DNA of 64,000 bases from Lepidonotus clava. Its lineage: Eukaryota; Annelida; Polychaeta; Phyllodocida; Polynoidae. The DNA lies in contig OW387150.1 in NCBI GenBank assembly GCA_936440205.1, forward strand, positions 30,613,795-30,677,794, given 5' to 3'. The notes under the pieces were generated by a model that made no database searches, had not been told where the DNA came from, and was given only the letters and a program-made list of their open reading frames with translations. Below, piece after piece: positions 1 to 11,489 of this stretch (position 1 is its first letter; every line of letters starts with the position of its first letter). The translations under genes were made by a program, and so were the position numbers.

Positions 1-50
1 ACGCCCCACCTTTTTTTGTGTTTAAATTCTGGATCCGCCCCTGAAATGGA
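1..50. repeat. right end of a GGATCC-ended MITE
   Basis: The window opens inside a repeat whose right end reads CTGGATCCGCCCCTG. The same end closes the complete element at 19430-19601 and another fragment near 16063-16080. The left part lies outside the window. Confidence 0.5.
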
Positions 51-295
51 AGAGGATAAAGTTGTGGGTGTGGGGAGTACTTATGGACAAATCAAGGTTC
101 AAAGGTGTATATTTCCATATACTTTGTAATACGATTTGTTGTACAGCTACTGTTGATGGAGGGAAGGATAGTGGAGGGTATTCTGCTTGCTTTTACTGTA
201 GTATTATTGCCTTATCAAAGACTCAACTATGGGAAAGTACCTACCGGCATTACTGGGTTTTCTTGCTTATTCCAAGACCGTGGCCATCTAAGGTT
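51..295. other. unassigned intergenic DNA
   Basis: No gene, RNA or clear repeat is seen here. Short open frames over this stretch show no domain or splice signals. Confidence 0.4.
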
Positions 296-640
296 TCCCA
301 GGCAAGCAGTGACGTAACAAGCATGTTCTGCGACTGTACTTTTTTGGTTAGTCTGTTACCTGCCCAATTTTCATGTAACAGTTATGTTATTTTAGTTAAA
401 GTTGAGACTTACTTTAAGAGAGTGCTATAATAACATTATATTTTAGTGAAGTTGAGACCTTACTGTCAACAAACGTTATAATAAGGTTATTATAATGTCA
501 TAGAACATCACAAGAATGTCAGCGCAACATCACAATGTTAGGTTCTAAAGACAATTTTTTGTGCCATCAAAATAATGTAACAAGAACCAAAGCAGAACTA
601 ACCATAACATTATGATAACGTCACATTCTTGCTTGGGGTG
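296..640 (-). repeat. AACGTTCTG-family dispersed repeat, reverse copy
   Basis: The stretch is built from short alternating units rich in AACATT, AACGTT, CTGG and GTGAGGTT. It resembles, in reverse orientation, blocks at about 10330-10440, 10890-11300, 13500-13660, 20655-21006, 37546-38030 and 52975-53265. It begins with the same end sequence (GTGACGTAACA...) that closes the other copies as TGTTAC...CAGCTTGG. No coding capacity is seen. It is most likely a non-autonomous DNA element. Confidence 0.5.
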
Positions 641-820
641 ATAGAGGTATATGGGTTGGGGGGTCTGTCCAACAAACAAACCTTGGGCCCAGCCTGAACC
701 ACTACCTCTCTGACACACTTAGAAAGTCGAATCCCCAGCCTATTACAAAAAGTGAGGAAAGAAGATGGAATGGCGGAAGAATGATAGGCATAACATTCGT
801 CGTTATTCGTTCCAACCTTT

Positions 821-1040
821 AAGGCTATATTCCACGATGTGTTCAGTGGCAGTTGCATTTCCTTTAATCAGGAAATGCAAGCAGCTTTTGTTCAGATGCG
901 TTTCAGATACCAACATGTTGGTATCTGAAACGCATCTGAAACGCATCTGAAACGCAAGGTGCTTGCGTTTCCTAATTGTCTACTCATGCCACTTGGTGGC
1001 ATTGGTGGTCATTGCGCAGCCCCCCCTGGTGCCTCCTTCG
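821..1040 (+). repeat. left inverted terminal repeat of the DIRS-like element
   Basis: This block pairs imperfectly with about 4520-4769. It contains a perfect 50-bp palindrome at 891-940 (centre between 915 and 916) and a smaller hairpin at about 855-878. The short word ACGCA and its complement recur many times at both ends, like subterminal repeats. Confidence 0.6.
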
Positions 1041-1181
1041 GCTACTATACCACCCTCCACTGGTCACTCTCATATACCCACCAACACACCAATACCAGTT
1101 ACACACCCTGACCTACTATATAAACATACACCACCCCTGCAGTCCCCCTCAGTCTCACCCTAGCCCTCAGCCCGCTCAGTT

Positions 1182-1542
1182 CCAGCGATGTACACATCAG
1201 TGACACGATCCTGGCCCGTTAGTTCCCCGTGATGAGTGTCACCGGGGGGACCGGCGCCGTCCTCCTGGGGCGCTACGTCCCGGCCCAGAGGGGCCGGTGT
1301 GCTGGACTGCGGATACCTCCTCCTGTCGCTCTGCACGGCCTCCTGTTCCAGCTGCCTGTCCGTCTGTGAAGTATGAGGAGCACAATAATCATAACGAGCA
1401 GTTGGGGGGTGAAAGGGACCCGTGTCATGTTGACCATGTTGGAGCCTGCCGGCCTTCTCCGTTGGTCGCAGGCTCCCTACCCATTTTTTGACGTCAAAAA
1501 ACTAACGGGCCAGGATCGTGTCACCGATGTGTACATCGCTGG
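1182..1542. repeat. 43-bp inverted repeat pair inside the DIRS-like element
   Basis: Bases 1182-1224 are the reverse complement of 1500-1542 with one mismatch. The 275-bp spacer is GC-rich. The pair lies just before the reverse transcriptase region and could form a stem. Its role is unknown. Confidence 0.8.
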
Positions 1543-3423
1543 ATGTGGCCCCGGGGACCAGTACAAGGTGGGTCAGAGTGATCTATATGCCCCAGATTTC
1601 CATCAGATTCGTAGGATGTGCGAGTCGGACGAGTTGGCGGACGGTGTCTCACTACACCCTGAGGCGTTCGCCGGTCATAGGAGGCGCTGGTGGCCACACA
1701 TGACGGGTGGAGATGGTCACAACGGTGATATTGCAGAATGTGTTAGGATATACGATGCTGTAAGATCAACGGGCCTCCCCAATGCTGTCGCGGCCAGGAT
1801 TCCCCTTGCCAGTGACCTTAACATCGCTGCATGGGAGCGACATGTGGACCCCAATTCTGATGAGTCTGACCTTGTTGATTTTCTTAGGTTTGGATTTCCA
1901 CTAGGTTACATGGGCCCGGTCTCGGACACCTGTGATGTCGTCAACCACCCCAGCGCCACCGGTTACCCTGACGATATCGAGGCATTCATAGAGAAGGAGC
2001 GCAAACACGGGGCTATGTTGGGCCCTTTTTGGCCCCCCCCTTCATACCCTGGTCCCACATATCCCCCATTATGACCAGGCCCAAGTCCGATGGCACAAAG
2101 CGCCGAGTGATAACTGACATGACCTTCCCACATGAAAAATCGGTTAATGCATTTATATTTAAGAATGCCATAGTAGGTCAGGTCCGGGACCACTCCCTTC
2201 CCACGGTCGCCGACTTCATCGAGGAGGTGAAGACGGCAGGTGACTCGGCGTACATGTTTACGGTGGACTTGGAAAGAGCGTATAAAAACTTCCGGGTCGA
2301 CCGCCTTGATTGGCCCCTCATGTGTGTTGGGTGGGCAGGGGCTTACTATTTGGATACGGCCATGCCCTTCGGGGCTAGATCTTCGTCATCCAACATGCAA
2401 AGAGTGGCGGACTTCATTGTGCGGGTCTTGGGCCGGGAAGGTATTGTAGCAAAAATGTACCTCGACGATTTGATCGTTGTTGCACCCTCAAAGAGTGTGG
2501 CATGGGCGCAATACGCAAGAGTGCAACGATTCCTTGAAGAGTTGGGCCTTCCCGAAGCTAGGGATAAAACCCAGACCCCTAGTAGGTGTGTTAGGTGGTT
2601 AGGAATTGACATATGCCTTGACACAATGTCTCTTTCAATCCCACAGGACAAGCTCAGAGAGGTCATGCAGGCGGTGGAGAGGTGTGCAGACAAGAAAGTG
2701 ATTCACAGAAGGCAGTTTGAGTCTCTACTTGGGAAACTAATGCATGTGGCTAAGTGCGTCCCCCCTGCCCGTATCTTTATGTCTAGGCTCCTCCAGGCCC
2801 TCAGGGACATGGACGGTTGGTTCCTACAGGTTACTGCGGATGTGAGGGCGGACCTGGATTGGTTTAGGGAGTTCGCCAGCCAATGGAACGGTAGGGCTAT
2901 CATCCCCCCAGATGACCCCGATGCGTGTATTCAGGTCGATGCTACCCTGGAGGGCGTGGGAGCAACGGATGGGCACAGAGCCTACTCAGGCATAATCCCC
3001 CAGGACGTTATGGGCCCCCTTAACATTAATGAAATGGAAGCCCTGAATGTTATAATCGCCCTGCATTCTTTCCTTTCTCAGGGTGACAAGGGGCGCCACG
3101 TCCTGGTGCAGTGCGACAACCTGGTCGCCGTGCAGGTCTTGAAGTGGGGAAGGGGCCGCAACCCCATATTGGCCGAGTGCGCTCGCATGGCGTGGATGAT
3201 GCAGGCGTTGTTGGATCTAAAGATCTCATTTGGTCACATTGCAGGAGTGGACAATCAAGTCGCGGACGCGCTCAGTAGGGCCCACATTTCCCCCGGGGAC
3301 AGACAAAAGGCTGAGAGCGTCATTAAGGCTAATAACTTGTTGGTCATTTCCCCATGTGTCTACGCCATTGAATGTATTCGTTCACTTGTGTTGCGCAGAT
3401 CCGGCCCTCGACTGGCTACTTGA
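1370..3423 (+). pseudogene. reverse transcriptase-RNase H region of the DIRS-like element
   Basis: The region shows palm-domain sequence with the YLDD catalytic box (about 2459) and the upstream VDLERAY motif with its metal-binding Asp. A C-terminal RNase H follows, with D-E-D type residues (QVDAT, NEMEAL, QCDN) and the terminal VADALSR motif. A leading segment (DLVDFLRFGFPLGY) resembles the N-terminal linker of tyrosine-recombinase retroelements. It is treated as part of a fossil element. Confidence 0.75.
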
Positions 3424-4360
3424 CCGGGCGATGGCAAGGCAGCGCGAGGCCAGGGCCCCAGGGACGCGGGCCAACCATCAGGCGGCCGTGAGGGAGCTGG
3501 CAGCATTCGCGAAACGGTTCCGCATGGATCCGGCGGCCATGACTCCGGTGGACACATGTGCTTGGATAGAGTACATGTCGGCAAATGGGGCAGCACCAGG
3601 GACGATAAAAAACAAGGTATCACACGCAAGGGTGTTTGCAAGGTTGGCAGGGGGCTCGACAGCCGGACTCAACCACTACAGGGTGGCGCTCGCCCTGGAC
3701 GCCGTGTCAAGGTCCAAGGAGCGCCCCGTGGTGGTCAGGGGGCCTGTGCCGATCCATGTGCTAAGGTCAGTGTTGGACCGGATGAGGACGCGACCAGATG
3801 GGACGCAGATGCTGGCCGCCCTGTTGCTGATGTTCTTCGGGACTATGAGACAATCAGAGGTGGCCCCCCCGTCGGCCTCCCGCTACGACCACACACGACA
3901 CTTGGCATGTGGGGATGTCAGGGTTGGAAGGACGGTCATTATCCACCAGAAGTGGGCAAAGAACCTCCAGAGGCACAACGAATCGAGACTAATTACCCTT
4001 CGTCCAACGGGGGACGACTGGTTGTGCCCGGTGAGGGCAGTTACGGAGGTCATGGCCACGCATCCAAGGGCAAACGACGCGAAAGCCCCGCTGCTGGTGT
4101 TCCCGGACTCGGCCGCTCCGATACCCGTGACACATATACGGACGGTCTGGAGGAACGCACTTTCACAGATTGGAGTGGATCCAGCTGTGTATGGACTCCA
4201 CAGTATACGGAAGGCCTCAGCAACGGAGGCGGTGCGGCACGGTTGTACAGAGTTACAGGTGCAACGCCACGGCAGGTGGAAGTCCGACGCTCACAGAACT
4301 TACATACAAACCAAAGACTCGATGGCAGTGCAGCATGCACTTAAACACTCTCTCATATAA
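3400..4360 (+). pseudogene. tyrosine recombinase region of the DIRS-like element
   Basis: A helical core-binding segment at the start is followed by the catalytic domain. The first Arg lies in GTMRQSEV, the box-II motif is HSIRK, then comes HGRW and a terminal Tyr (RTYIQ). This is the integrase-like enzyme that DIRS-type elements use to insert circular DNA. It partly overlaps the RNase H region, as is usual in this family. Confidence 0.75.
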
Positions 4361-4519
4361 TTCTTAAACTTTATAGGTGCCACCCACCACACCCTTCTGG
4401 CAGTTTGGCATTTATATTATCATCATATTTCTTAATTTATAACTTTTATCATATTCATATTACTCAATCTTTTATTCTAATAAATCTTATCAATTTATAG
4501 GCCAACTCCATGCTCACAT

Positions 4520-4769
4520 TGTTCCTTATAGCCACCAGGGGGGGTAATGGGAGTAATGAAAGGAAACGCATCGTGGAATATAGCATTGTACTTGCATTCC
4601 ATGAACGCAAGTACAACGCAAGTAAAACGCAATTAAAACGCAATTAAAACACAAGCACAACGCAAGTACAACGCATCATGGAATATACCTTGCGTTGAAC
4701 CATTCACCTGGAGCTGGACGCAAGCTGACGACGCAAGTGACTTGAACGCATCGTAGAATACGGCCTTTA
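4520..4769 (-). repeat. right inverted terminal repeat of the DIRS-like element
   Basis: It contains the motif GCATCGTGGAATATA three times with small changes (about 4567, 4674 and 4748), separated by arrays of AACGCAAG-like words. The outermost copy pairs with the left end at 822. The iterated ends suggest a complementary region next to the terminal repeat, as described for DIRS elements. Confidence 0.5.
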
Positions 4770-5982
4770 GGGTATCGCCTCTGTCCTCTGAAAAACACAA
4801 GTTTGTCGTGTAAGTTGATGAATAAAAAATGTGTATTTCTGACCCACATGTATTGCTGCAGCGTTGCAAAGAACGAGATAAAAGCCCTATACGGAAAAGG
4901 GACATTTTATGTAGCATATAAAGTCGAAGGTTGGGCATGTTCAGCCCAAATCTTCAAAAAAATAATGTTTTACATAAACACAAATCATGTGTAGATTTGT
5001 TTGTGTCCTTGCCCGTTTCCGTACTAAGTAAACATTAAAATATGAAACTGCTATATCAAATTAGGGATAAAAATAAACAGAACTGTGTTTTTGGGATGAA
5101 CATTAGCCGTTGACACAATAATAATGATGGAGTGTGGAGAGGGGTAAGGGTATGAAGGACAGGGTTGTGCCATGGTCATTACCCTTGACCCGGCCACATG
5201 GCCGTTTTATAATTCGACGGAGGACATGGAGCTTTGAGTGACGTGGGTGTAAAACGACCTATCACATGGCGTACAAGTGGCGATATGTGTGTCTTGAAAT
5301 CTACAGTTGCAGCTGCCGTATACAAGGGGGTTGGCGGGCCACCCCCACAGGCATACTCCCCAGTCGCGTCGGATTCCAATGTAATACTAAGATTACAAGG
5401 GAATCTGAAATGAGAAAGGAATATGCCCCCACAGGAAGGCAATTTTTCAAAAAGTTCCACCTTTCCCCAAAAAGATCCTTGTAAAAACACGAACAAATAG
5501 GAAGAAAATGTTGAAAGGTTCCACTTCTTGCTGCCTACCACCCCCCCTTTTTAAGAGAGATTAGTTGAAAACATAATCAAGAGTTCCGCTCAGAGAACTA
5601 CGCGAAATACAAAAAGCTTATCATGCTGATATAAAAGTGACATCACTAAGAATGCAAGTAAACCGGAAAACTTGTAATTCGCATGCCTTAGCGTTTCATT
5701 GTTGTATTTGTTAACCAGCCTCACACTTTATAATTCATATGTCACAAAGTCTGAATGACGACGCACAAATTAAACGATAAGAATCAGATATCAGGGAACC
5801 CACGTTTCAATCTTTGATATCGAACTTTGCACGGGTTATACTCGCCCAGAACTGAATGATGAATAGATGTACTAAAAACGTGACCTACTTAGAATCGTGT
5901 CAACTTGTTGTCCAATTTCCCCAAACAGGGCTGTATTCCTCTGGCGTTTGGCATAAAGCACCGATGGCTGCGACATATTATC
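4770..5982. other. intergenic DNA without assignable features
   Basis: AT-rich single-copy-looking DNA. Open frames at about 5179-5541 on both strands overlap each other and show no domains or splice context. The 3' end may hold the promoter of the gene starting at 5983, but no clear TATA box was found. Confidence 0.4.
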
Positions 5983-6607
5983 ATGAGTTACCGGACAATT
6001 TTAGGATATATTCTGTTTATTTTACATGCGTCTGAGGTTTGTAGCTTTGTGGTCAAGCAAAGGACACCTACAACGTTAACAAGCACACAAGGTAGGGGAC
6101 TTTAGCCTGAAACTGTAGATGTTTTTAGGTCTGAGAGTGCATGGGGTGGATCAATCTCAGCAATTTACACTGAGAATATTTTCAATTTCCTTGTGCTTAT
6201 TTTAGACAGTTAACCAGGATGTAGGATCCGATGGCTGAGGGGTTCCCCGGGCTAACCTTTTATGAACTACCTTAAATTATTGTCAAGGAACGCAAGGCTC
6301 TAAAAAGGAGGCCTTAGTGTGTTATTACGACACTGGGAACGGCAACAGAGCTTACCATTATGAGGGCAAACACATGTGATGCAAAAAAAGGGAGAAAGTT
6401 TTTAACTGCCGAAAACAAATTCATTTAAAGTCAAAATCCATGAAAAGAAAATTAACCTGATTACAATTTGTTACTATGGTTAACATCTTTTCTCATCTGA
6501 TCAAAGTGGATTTCTTTTTTGCACTTTTATTACGGTTGCCATTAATACTGGAACTTTATTGTCTAACTAGATAATTTCCATGATTAACATTTAGATCGTT
6601 AGACTCG

Positions 6608-6652
<45 letters not shown>

Positions 6653-7054
6653 TTGTACTATAATTATTTGGTGTGGCAAAACTGTTCTTTCACTAACTTG
6701 AAAATAAACTATATTGGCATGAGAATAACATGGATTGGTAATTCCGTATAATATTGAAATAATATTAAATCAAATATTGTATAGGCCTGTATAATCATTA
6801 TTACAGGGACCTTGGCTGGGACAGCGCCCACAGAGCCGCCTGGTGAGGAGGAGGTGAACTGCGCGGGGGACGCCGTTAGTCGCGTCTGTTGTCGCCACGG
6901 CCTGGTCATCTCCTGTGTGCTGGGGGTCGCCCTTATCGTCGCCCTGGTCGCCCTGGCCAAGAGGGTCCTCTGTCCCCCCGGGTCGCCCCCGCCTCTGTCC
7001 TCCCCCGGGCAGGTGGTCGAGGAGCTGAGGGCATTTAACACTGAAGGGGTTTAA
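5983..7054 (+). CDS. putative two-exon single-pass membrane protein
   Basis: Exon 1 (5983-6091) starts at an ATG and encodes 36 residues that look like a signal peptide (MSYRTILGYILFILHASEV). It ends at a good donor, AAG|GTAGGG. Exon 2 (6807-7054) follows the acceptor ATTATTACAG. Joining them keeps the frame (phase 1, Gly codon) and gives 118 residues. Residues 38-68 are a short Pro/Glu-rich extracellular stretch with Cys 55, 64 and 65. Residues 69-87 are a clear membrane helix, then a basic stop-transfer Lys-Arg and a Pro-rich cytoplasmic tail. The 715-bp intron holds an (AT)n run. Exon 2 is GC-rich in an AT-rich setting, as expected for a conserved exon. No family is recognised, and further 5' exons are possible. 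The gene model is inferred from splice signals only. Confidence 0.42.
6611..6653. repeat. (AT)n microsatellite
   Basis: A simple dinucleotide run lying in the intron of the putative membrane-protein gene. Confidence 0.9.
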
Positions 7055-8250
7055 AACCCATTTTGGCCCATTATTAATTGCTATATGTCTTGATCTCAAG
7101 AGGGAACTTCAGATCTTTCAAAATACAGCACTTGGAATCTGCTTAAGAGTTTCTCTGCAGGATCGCTTGTTTTTTGAGGGAGCTACATTCTAGATTTAAT
7201 ATAGTTAGCCTTGAACAAAGAAGGCCTAGGGTTATGCGATTGTTGAAAATAATGTGTGTACATAGTAATAAGTCAAATGTGTTACAGATTCCATGGCCAG
7301 TGTGTGATACTAGGCCTGTTGTCAAAAAAAATTGTATGACAGTAATACTGTATATAAATTAATTTTGAATCAACTGTTGTCAAAAAGGTGCTTAAGTTGC
7401 CTGCAAAAATAAATAATAAATTTCAGAGAAGCCCTTTATAGGAGTGAACCACTGGAATAGTTTGAGTGCAGATACACAACACTCTTATTCTATAAGTAGG
7501 GACTCCTTCAAATAAAAAATGTGTGTGTTACATAGATTTGCTCTAGTATTGATACAGTGACTGTATATATGTATGTACTGAGTTCCTACAATCTATATTG
7601 ATTATAATGTGCTATGATGTGTTATGATGTCTATGCTCCCACTCTTAATTTGGTAATGTAATATCGTTGATTACTGTTTTGTCAATTCCACTTTTGCAGA
7701 TTTTTCATAATATATACTAATCAATGTAATAATCTGAAAACCAAGGGCAATCCTGATGCTTACTACTAATATAACCTTTAAAAAACGGCCAAAGCTCTTA
7801 ATTGGATAATGTAGAAAACAATGGTCTAAACTTCAGTAGGCCAATGTGTTTATTATGGCCATTGATAATGACCGAAACCAGGTTATTTTTCTAGATAAAG
7901 TCTCTGTGGAGGGTATGAGGAGCTTGCCACCAATCTCTAACTGAATTACCCAAATACCCTCCTGATAGTTTGGTTTCCTTCTATGTGAAATAGAATGGTT
8001 TTTATAGGAAGTGTTTGCTGGCTGATTGACCACTTGGAAATATGTATTATAACTATCTGAAGCTGAGGGGATTCTGTAAATAGTTCAATAACTAAGTTAT
8101 GATCATCTTAGTGTGTCTTTCTGAAAAGAACGTCAAATGAGTTTTGACGTTTTATTTGTTATATTCTGATGGTCAAGCCAGGTCAAATCTAATGTATTTC
8201 TAATGTTATATCTTTGGTTATATTTGGGAAAAAAATACCAAATAAACTTG
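7055..8250 (+). other. possible 3' UTR of the membrane-protein gene
   Basis: AT-rich DNA without repeats of high copy number except a short block at 7729-7790, which resembles 16128-16190 (both contain TAATCTGAAAACCA). AATAAA at 8241-8246 is a candidate polyadenylation signal. The UTR assignment is inferred from position only. Confidence 0.25.
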
Positions 8251-8667
8251 AATATGATTAGTAACATGAGTGCTCATATTTTTATTGAGAGCATTGAACT
8301 GAAAGGTTCTTTTGATTATAATTGATACCAAATAAACAGACTTGGTCATTCTTCACCATTTCGATTTCATGGAAACCATGATTTTCACAAAACATACATC
8401 ATAATTATGTGACCGAAATCTGTGCATCTTTCTCGGCATTGAAAGTATCTTTTATCTAAAAATGCATCTTTTCAGTTTTACCGACATATAAAACAGTATG
8501 TGCTGAAAAATTGAATTCATTTTGACTATTTCAAAAAGTGACAGAGGACAGATCTAGGAAATTCAATGTAAAGCAACACTCCAGTGGCGTTTATCTAATC
8601 CTAAAGGAGGGTTCGCTTAGTTGTTATCCAAAATATTGTTTATTCCAAACACACTTGTGGCATTCAG

Positions 8668-8832
8668 GGGTGGATCCTGGAATTCGGGGGGATGTGCTAT
8701 TTATATAACAAAACTTGAATTTTACATTAAATATATCTAATATTTCGACCAAAATAGGGGGCGTGCATCGTGGACCCCCCCCCCCCCCCCCCAAAAAAAA
8801 AAAAATAAAATAAAATAAAAAAAATAAAGAAA

Positions 8833-8875
<43 letters not shown>

Positions 8876-8895
8876 AAAAAAAAAAAAAAAATAAG
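8668..8895. repeat. repeat fragment with poly-C, poly-A and (AAAT)n
   Basis: A GGGGTGGATCCTGG start resembles the GGATCC-ended MITE family. A C run at about 8776-8792 is followed by A-rich DNA and an (AAAT)n array (about 8832-8873). Long open frames here are products of the low-complexity sequence. Confidence 0.6.
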
Positions 8896-9048
8896 AAAAG
8901 GAAATATCTGCGCCTAGTTGGCATTGTCACTTGATCAAAGAGTCAGTAACCAACTGAAACTGAGAGAGGGAACGGACATCCTCAGACGTATATCAATGAT
9001 TTTGGGAAATAGTGAATATTGGTCTGTGAAGTTTAGGAACTCGAAACA

Positions 9049-9217
9049 GGGGCGGATCCAAGGGGACGGGATGCAGGGTGTCCTGACCCCCACCCCCCTT
9101 TTGGTGGGGACTTACCAAAGAGAAAAAAGAAACGTCACATGTGTGTGCCCGAATGCACACCATTTTAGCTCTTAGTAATATCTGTAGACCCCTTTTCAAA
9201 ATCCTGTATCCGCCCCC
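9049..9217. repeat. GGATCC-ended MITE with one internal unit
   Basis: It starts CAGGGGCGGATCCA and ends CTGTATCCGCCCCCGTG, an inverted pair. The inside (CCCCCTTTTGGTGGG, ACTTACCAAAGAGAAAAA, GCACACCATTTTAG) matches one of the three tandem units of the longer relative at 24946-25336. Confidence 0.65.
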
Positions 9218-9302
9218 GTGAGACCCGTCCAAACGTAACGGTGGAGTTCTGGGAGCACTGAACATTAAAAACATTTATGGTGAATATATATTTAGCATTT
9301 GG

Positions 9303-9339
9303 TATATATATATATATATATATATATATACGTGTGTGT

Positions 9340-9412
<73 letters not shown>
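9303..9412. repeat. (AT)n-(GT)n compound microsatellite
   Basis: About 28 bp of AT repeats pass into about 80 bp of mostly GT repeats. Confidence 0.95.
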
Positions 9413-9414
<2 letters not shown>

Positions 9415-9460
9415 AACATTCAAAATCATTCATGTAAATGCACAATCAAATAACTAAGGG

Positions 9461-9675
9461 GTTTTGGTTGGCCAAGTGGTCTGAGGGGCCCGAACAGAAG
9501 GTTGACATTGGCATGGACTGAGTTCAGGCCCCAGTACTGGTAGATTGGCTACCATGCCCTAAGCAGTGTGGACATATTGCTCCCCTTGTTCAAAGCATTT
9601 TTAGTGTCCCTGCTTTGTACATACCATCAAGGGCTTCATGAGTGGGCTGACAGTCTGTATTTGATTTATTCTATA
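9461..9675 (+). mobile_element. tRNA-derived SINE
   Basis: A Pol III A-box-like block (TTGGCCAAGTGG, 9468-9479) and a B-box-like block (GAGTTCAGGCC, 9520-9530) have the spacing seen in tRNA genes. The A box resembles those of Ser/Leu tRNAs. The flanks do not form an acceptor stem, so this is not a working tRNA gene. An unrelated body and a short T-rich tail follow, as in a SINE. Confidence 0.5.
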
Positions 9676-10329
9676 TTAATTACACGTTAAAGAAAATGTT
9701 TACCAACAACACAAACTAGCATTAGCGTTCACACCCAGGCATTATCGATTTCCAGGACAATAACAGATATATTTATCAATGGAAACGCGTAACAACGGTA
9801 AATGAAGAGTTTACATCACCGCACTGATCCCGGAAATAACAATTTTAATGTCTTGGAAACCAAAATAATATCATATTCACCACTTTCTGAGAGGGCAGGA
9901 CAACTGTGAAATTATAGCAGATGAAATGCTGATATAGAATAAAACTTTGTTTTGTCTTTAAATAGATGGGACAGTTGAGTGAGGGTGATTGAATATGATA
10001 CAAGCAAGATAAATGACTTCGCAGACTCTTTGAATTTCACGTTGGTGGAGGCTCAATGTATTCCTATTGGAACTCTTTCCTAAAGTCACGGACCTCTACG
10101 AAGAGTTCTTTTTAAGAATTGTTGGTATTTCCCTTTATTGTGTGATTCCCTCTTTTAAAAGTTACAGAGGCGTATTTATATAACAGAAAAAGAACAACCT
10201 TTGCTAATATCTAACATCTAAGATTGTTTATCAGGTTTGTCAGGCACTTCATTGATAGAGCAACAGGTGGTCAATACATGAACTTCTGATGTTCTGGTGG
10301 GTTTCTGCGCATTACCCAGTCAAACATGT

Positions 10330-10440
10330 GACATTATTAAAACATTGCAGCAACATTCTGTATTGGTTCATGTAACGTTATTTGGCTCCTAATAATGTTG
10401 CTGCAATGTACTGCTGTGACTTTGCCCTGTGATGTTATTA
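10330..10440 (+). repeat. AACGTTCTG-family repeat, 5' part
   Basis: It holds the unit AATGTTGCTGCAAT and its inverted partner ATTGCAGCAACATTCTG around TTGGTTC. It resembles 20660-20790 and 52990-53110. An (AT)n run (10453-10500) follows. Confidence 0.55.
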
Positions 10441-10452
10441 TAAAATTCTGGG

Positions 10453-10453
10453 T

Positions 10454-10500
<47 letters not shown>
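10453..10500. repeat. (AT)n microsatellite
   Basis: A simple dinucleotide run of about 48 bp. Confidence 0.9.
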
Positions 10501-10502
<2 letters not shown>

Positions 10503-10839
10503 CTGTCTATTCCAAAGCAGAACTTTCAGGACATGTCCTGGTCTTCCAAGTGTGCCGATATTGTTACAGTTTTGGAACTGACACATGTTTTTATATATTG
10601 GAACTGTTATACATTCGCGACATCAAATCATGTTAGAGGAAATTGGCTAATTTTCAGTCAATTTCTTTTGTTACTGTAGTTTTAAATACATCAATCCTAT
10701 ACAGGGCTAATATTCAGCTCTGTTATATTGGCTTACCTGTTTTTAGTATATTTCAAACACATCAAAACATTCTAACATTTAAACAGTAATCATTCTTCAA
10801 TTAGGGGTAAATTTACAATTCATTTGAAGGTGTAGCAAG

Positions 10840-11300
10840 TAATAAAACAATCATTACGTACTTCAACCTAAGCATTACGTACTTCAACCTAAGCAGAATG
10901 TTCTTATCACATTCTGATTTGGTTTCATTCTAACTTCACCAAAAATAATGTTATAATAATGTTCTGATTGGTGAGGTTTCACTCTCACTATCAATAAAAT
11001 AATCTCAGTAAGCAACAAACTGACTAAAACGTAAGGTGCAGAACATTAAATTAATGGCACTGCGAGGTTATTATAACCCTCTGGTTACTTTCTTCAACTT
11101 AATCAGGATGTTCTTATAACGTTCTGTTTGGTTTTGTCCTAACCTCACCAAAAAATGACGTTGTAATAATGTCCTGTTTTGGTTAGGTTTCGACCTCACC
11201 ATCAATAACGTAATTGTTACGTTCCATCTTAGTAAGTAACAGACTTACTAAAAAAAAGTATGGTTGCAGAACGTTTCTGTTATGTCCCAGCTTGGCTGGG
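10840..11300 (+). repeat. AACGTTCTG-family repeat, two copies in tandem
   Basis: Two related blocks (about 10890-11045 and 11090-11300) repeat the series GTTCTTAT-ACGTTCTG, CTAACCTCACC, TCACCATCAATAA, AACAGACTTACTAAAA and AGAACGTTTCTGTTA. The second ends with CCCAGCTTGGCTGGG. A 19-bp direct repeat (ATTACGTACTTCAACCTAA) stands at about 10854 and 10873. Confidence 0.55.
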
Positions 11301-11489
11301 TGGTCTGTACTGTGTATTTCATGCCCATCATTGTATTTATATAGAGTCTCCCCAGACCTTCTTACTGTGTATGTTATACTGGAATCCATTAGATTTTATT
11401 GCATACTGTAAAAGTTGTCATGAAATAAAAAGGACACCTAATATGGAACCTCAGGCCATCGCTCCAACATGAAAGGCGTACCTCAAAGG

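Larger units (their letters stand above)
821..4769 (+). mobile_element. DIRS-like tyrosine-recombinase retroelement with inverted ends
   Basis: The element of about 3.9 kb carries a reverse transcriptase-RNase H region followed by a tyrosine recombinase on the same strand. That order is known from DIRS/Ngaro elements, which integrate by recombination instead of with a DDE integrase. Its ends are imperfect inverted repeats: AAGGCTATATTCCACGATG at 822 matches, in reverse complement, the stretch ending near 4769, and a second matching block lies further in (about 1019-1040 against 4520-4545). No split direct repeats were found, so it is placed nearer DIRS than Ngaro. It looks only lightly broken, with few breaks, and not ancient. 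No methyltransferase domain was seen. Confidence 0.7.

Noticed and set aside
8727-8930. Minus-strand frame rich in Phe, Ile and Tyr
   Set aside because: It is a translation of poly-A and (AAAT)n with a poly-C run.
9165-9419. Frame of His-Thr repeats
   Set aside because: It translates the (GT)n microsatellite.
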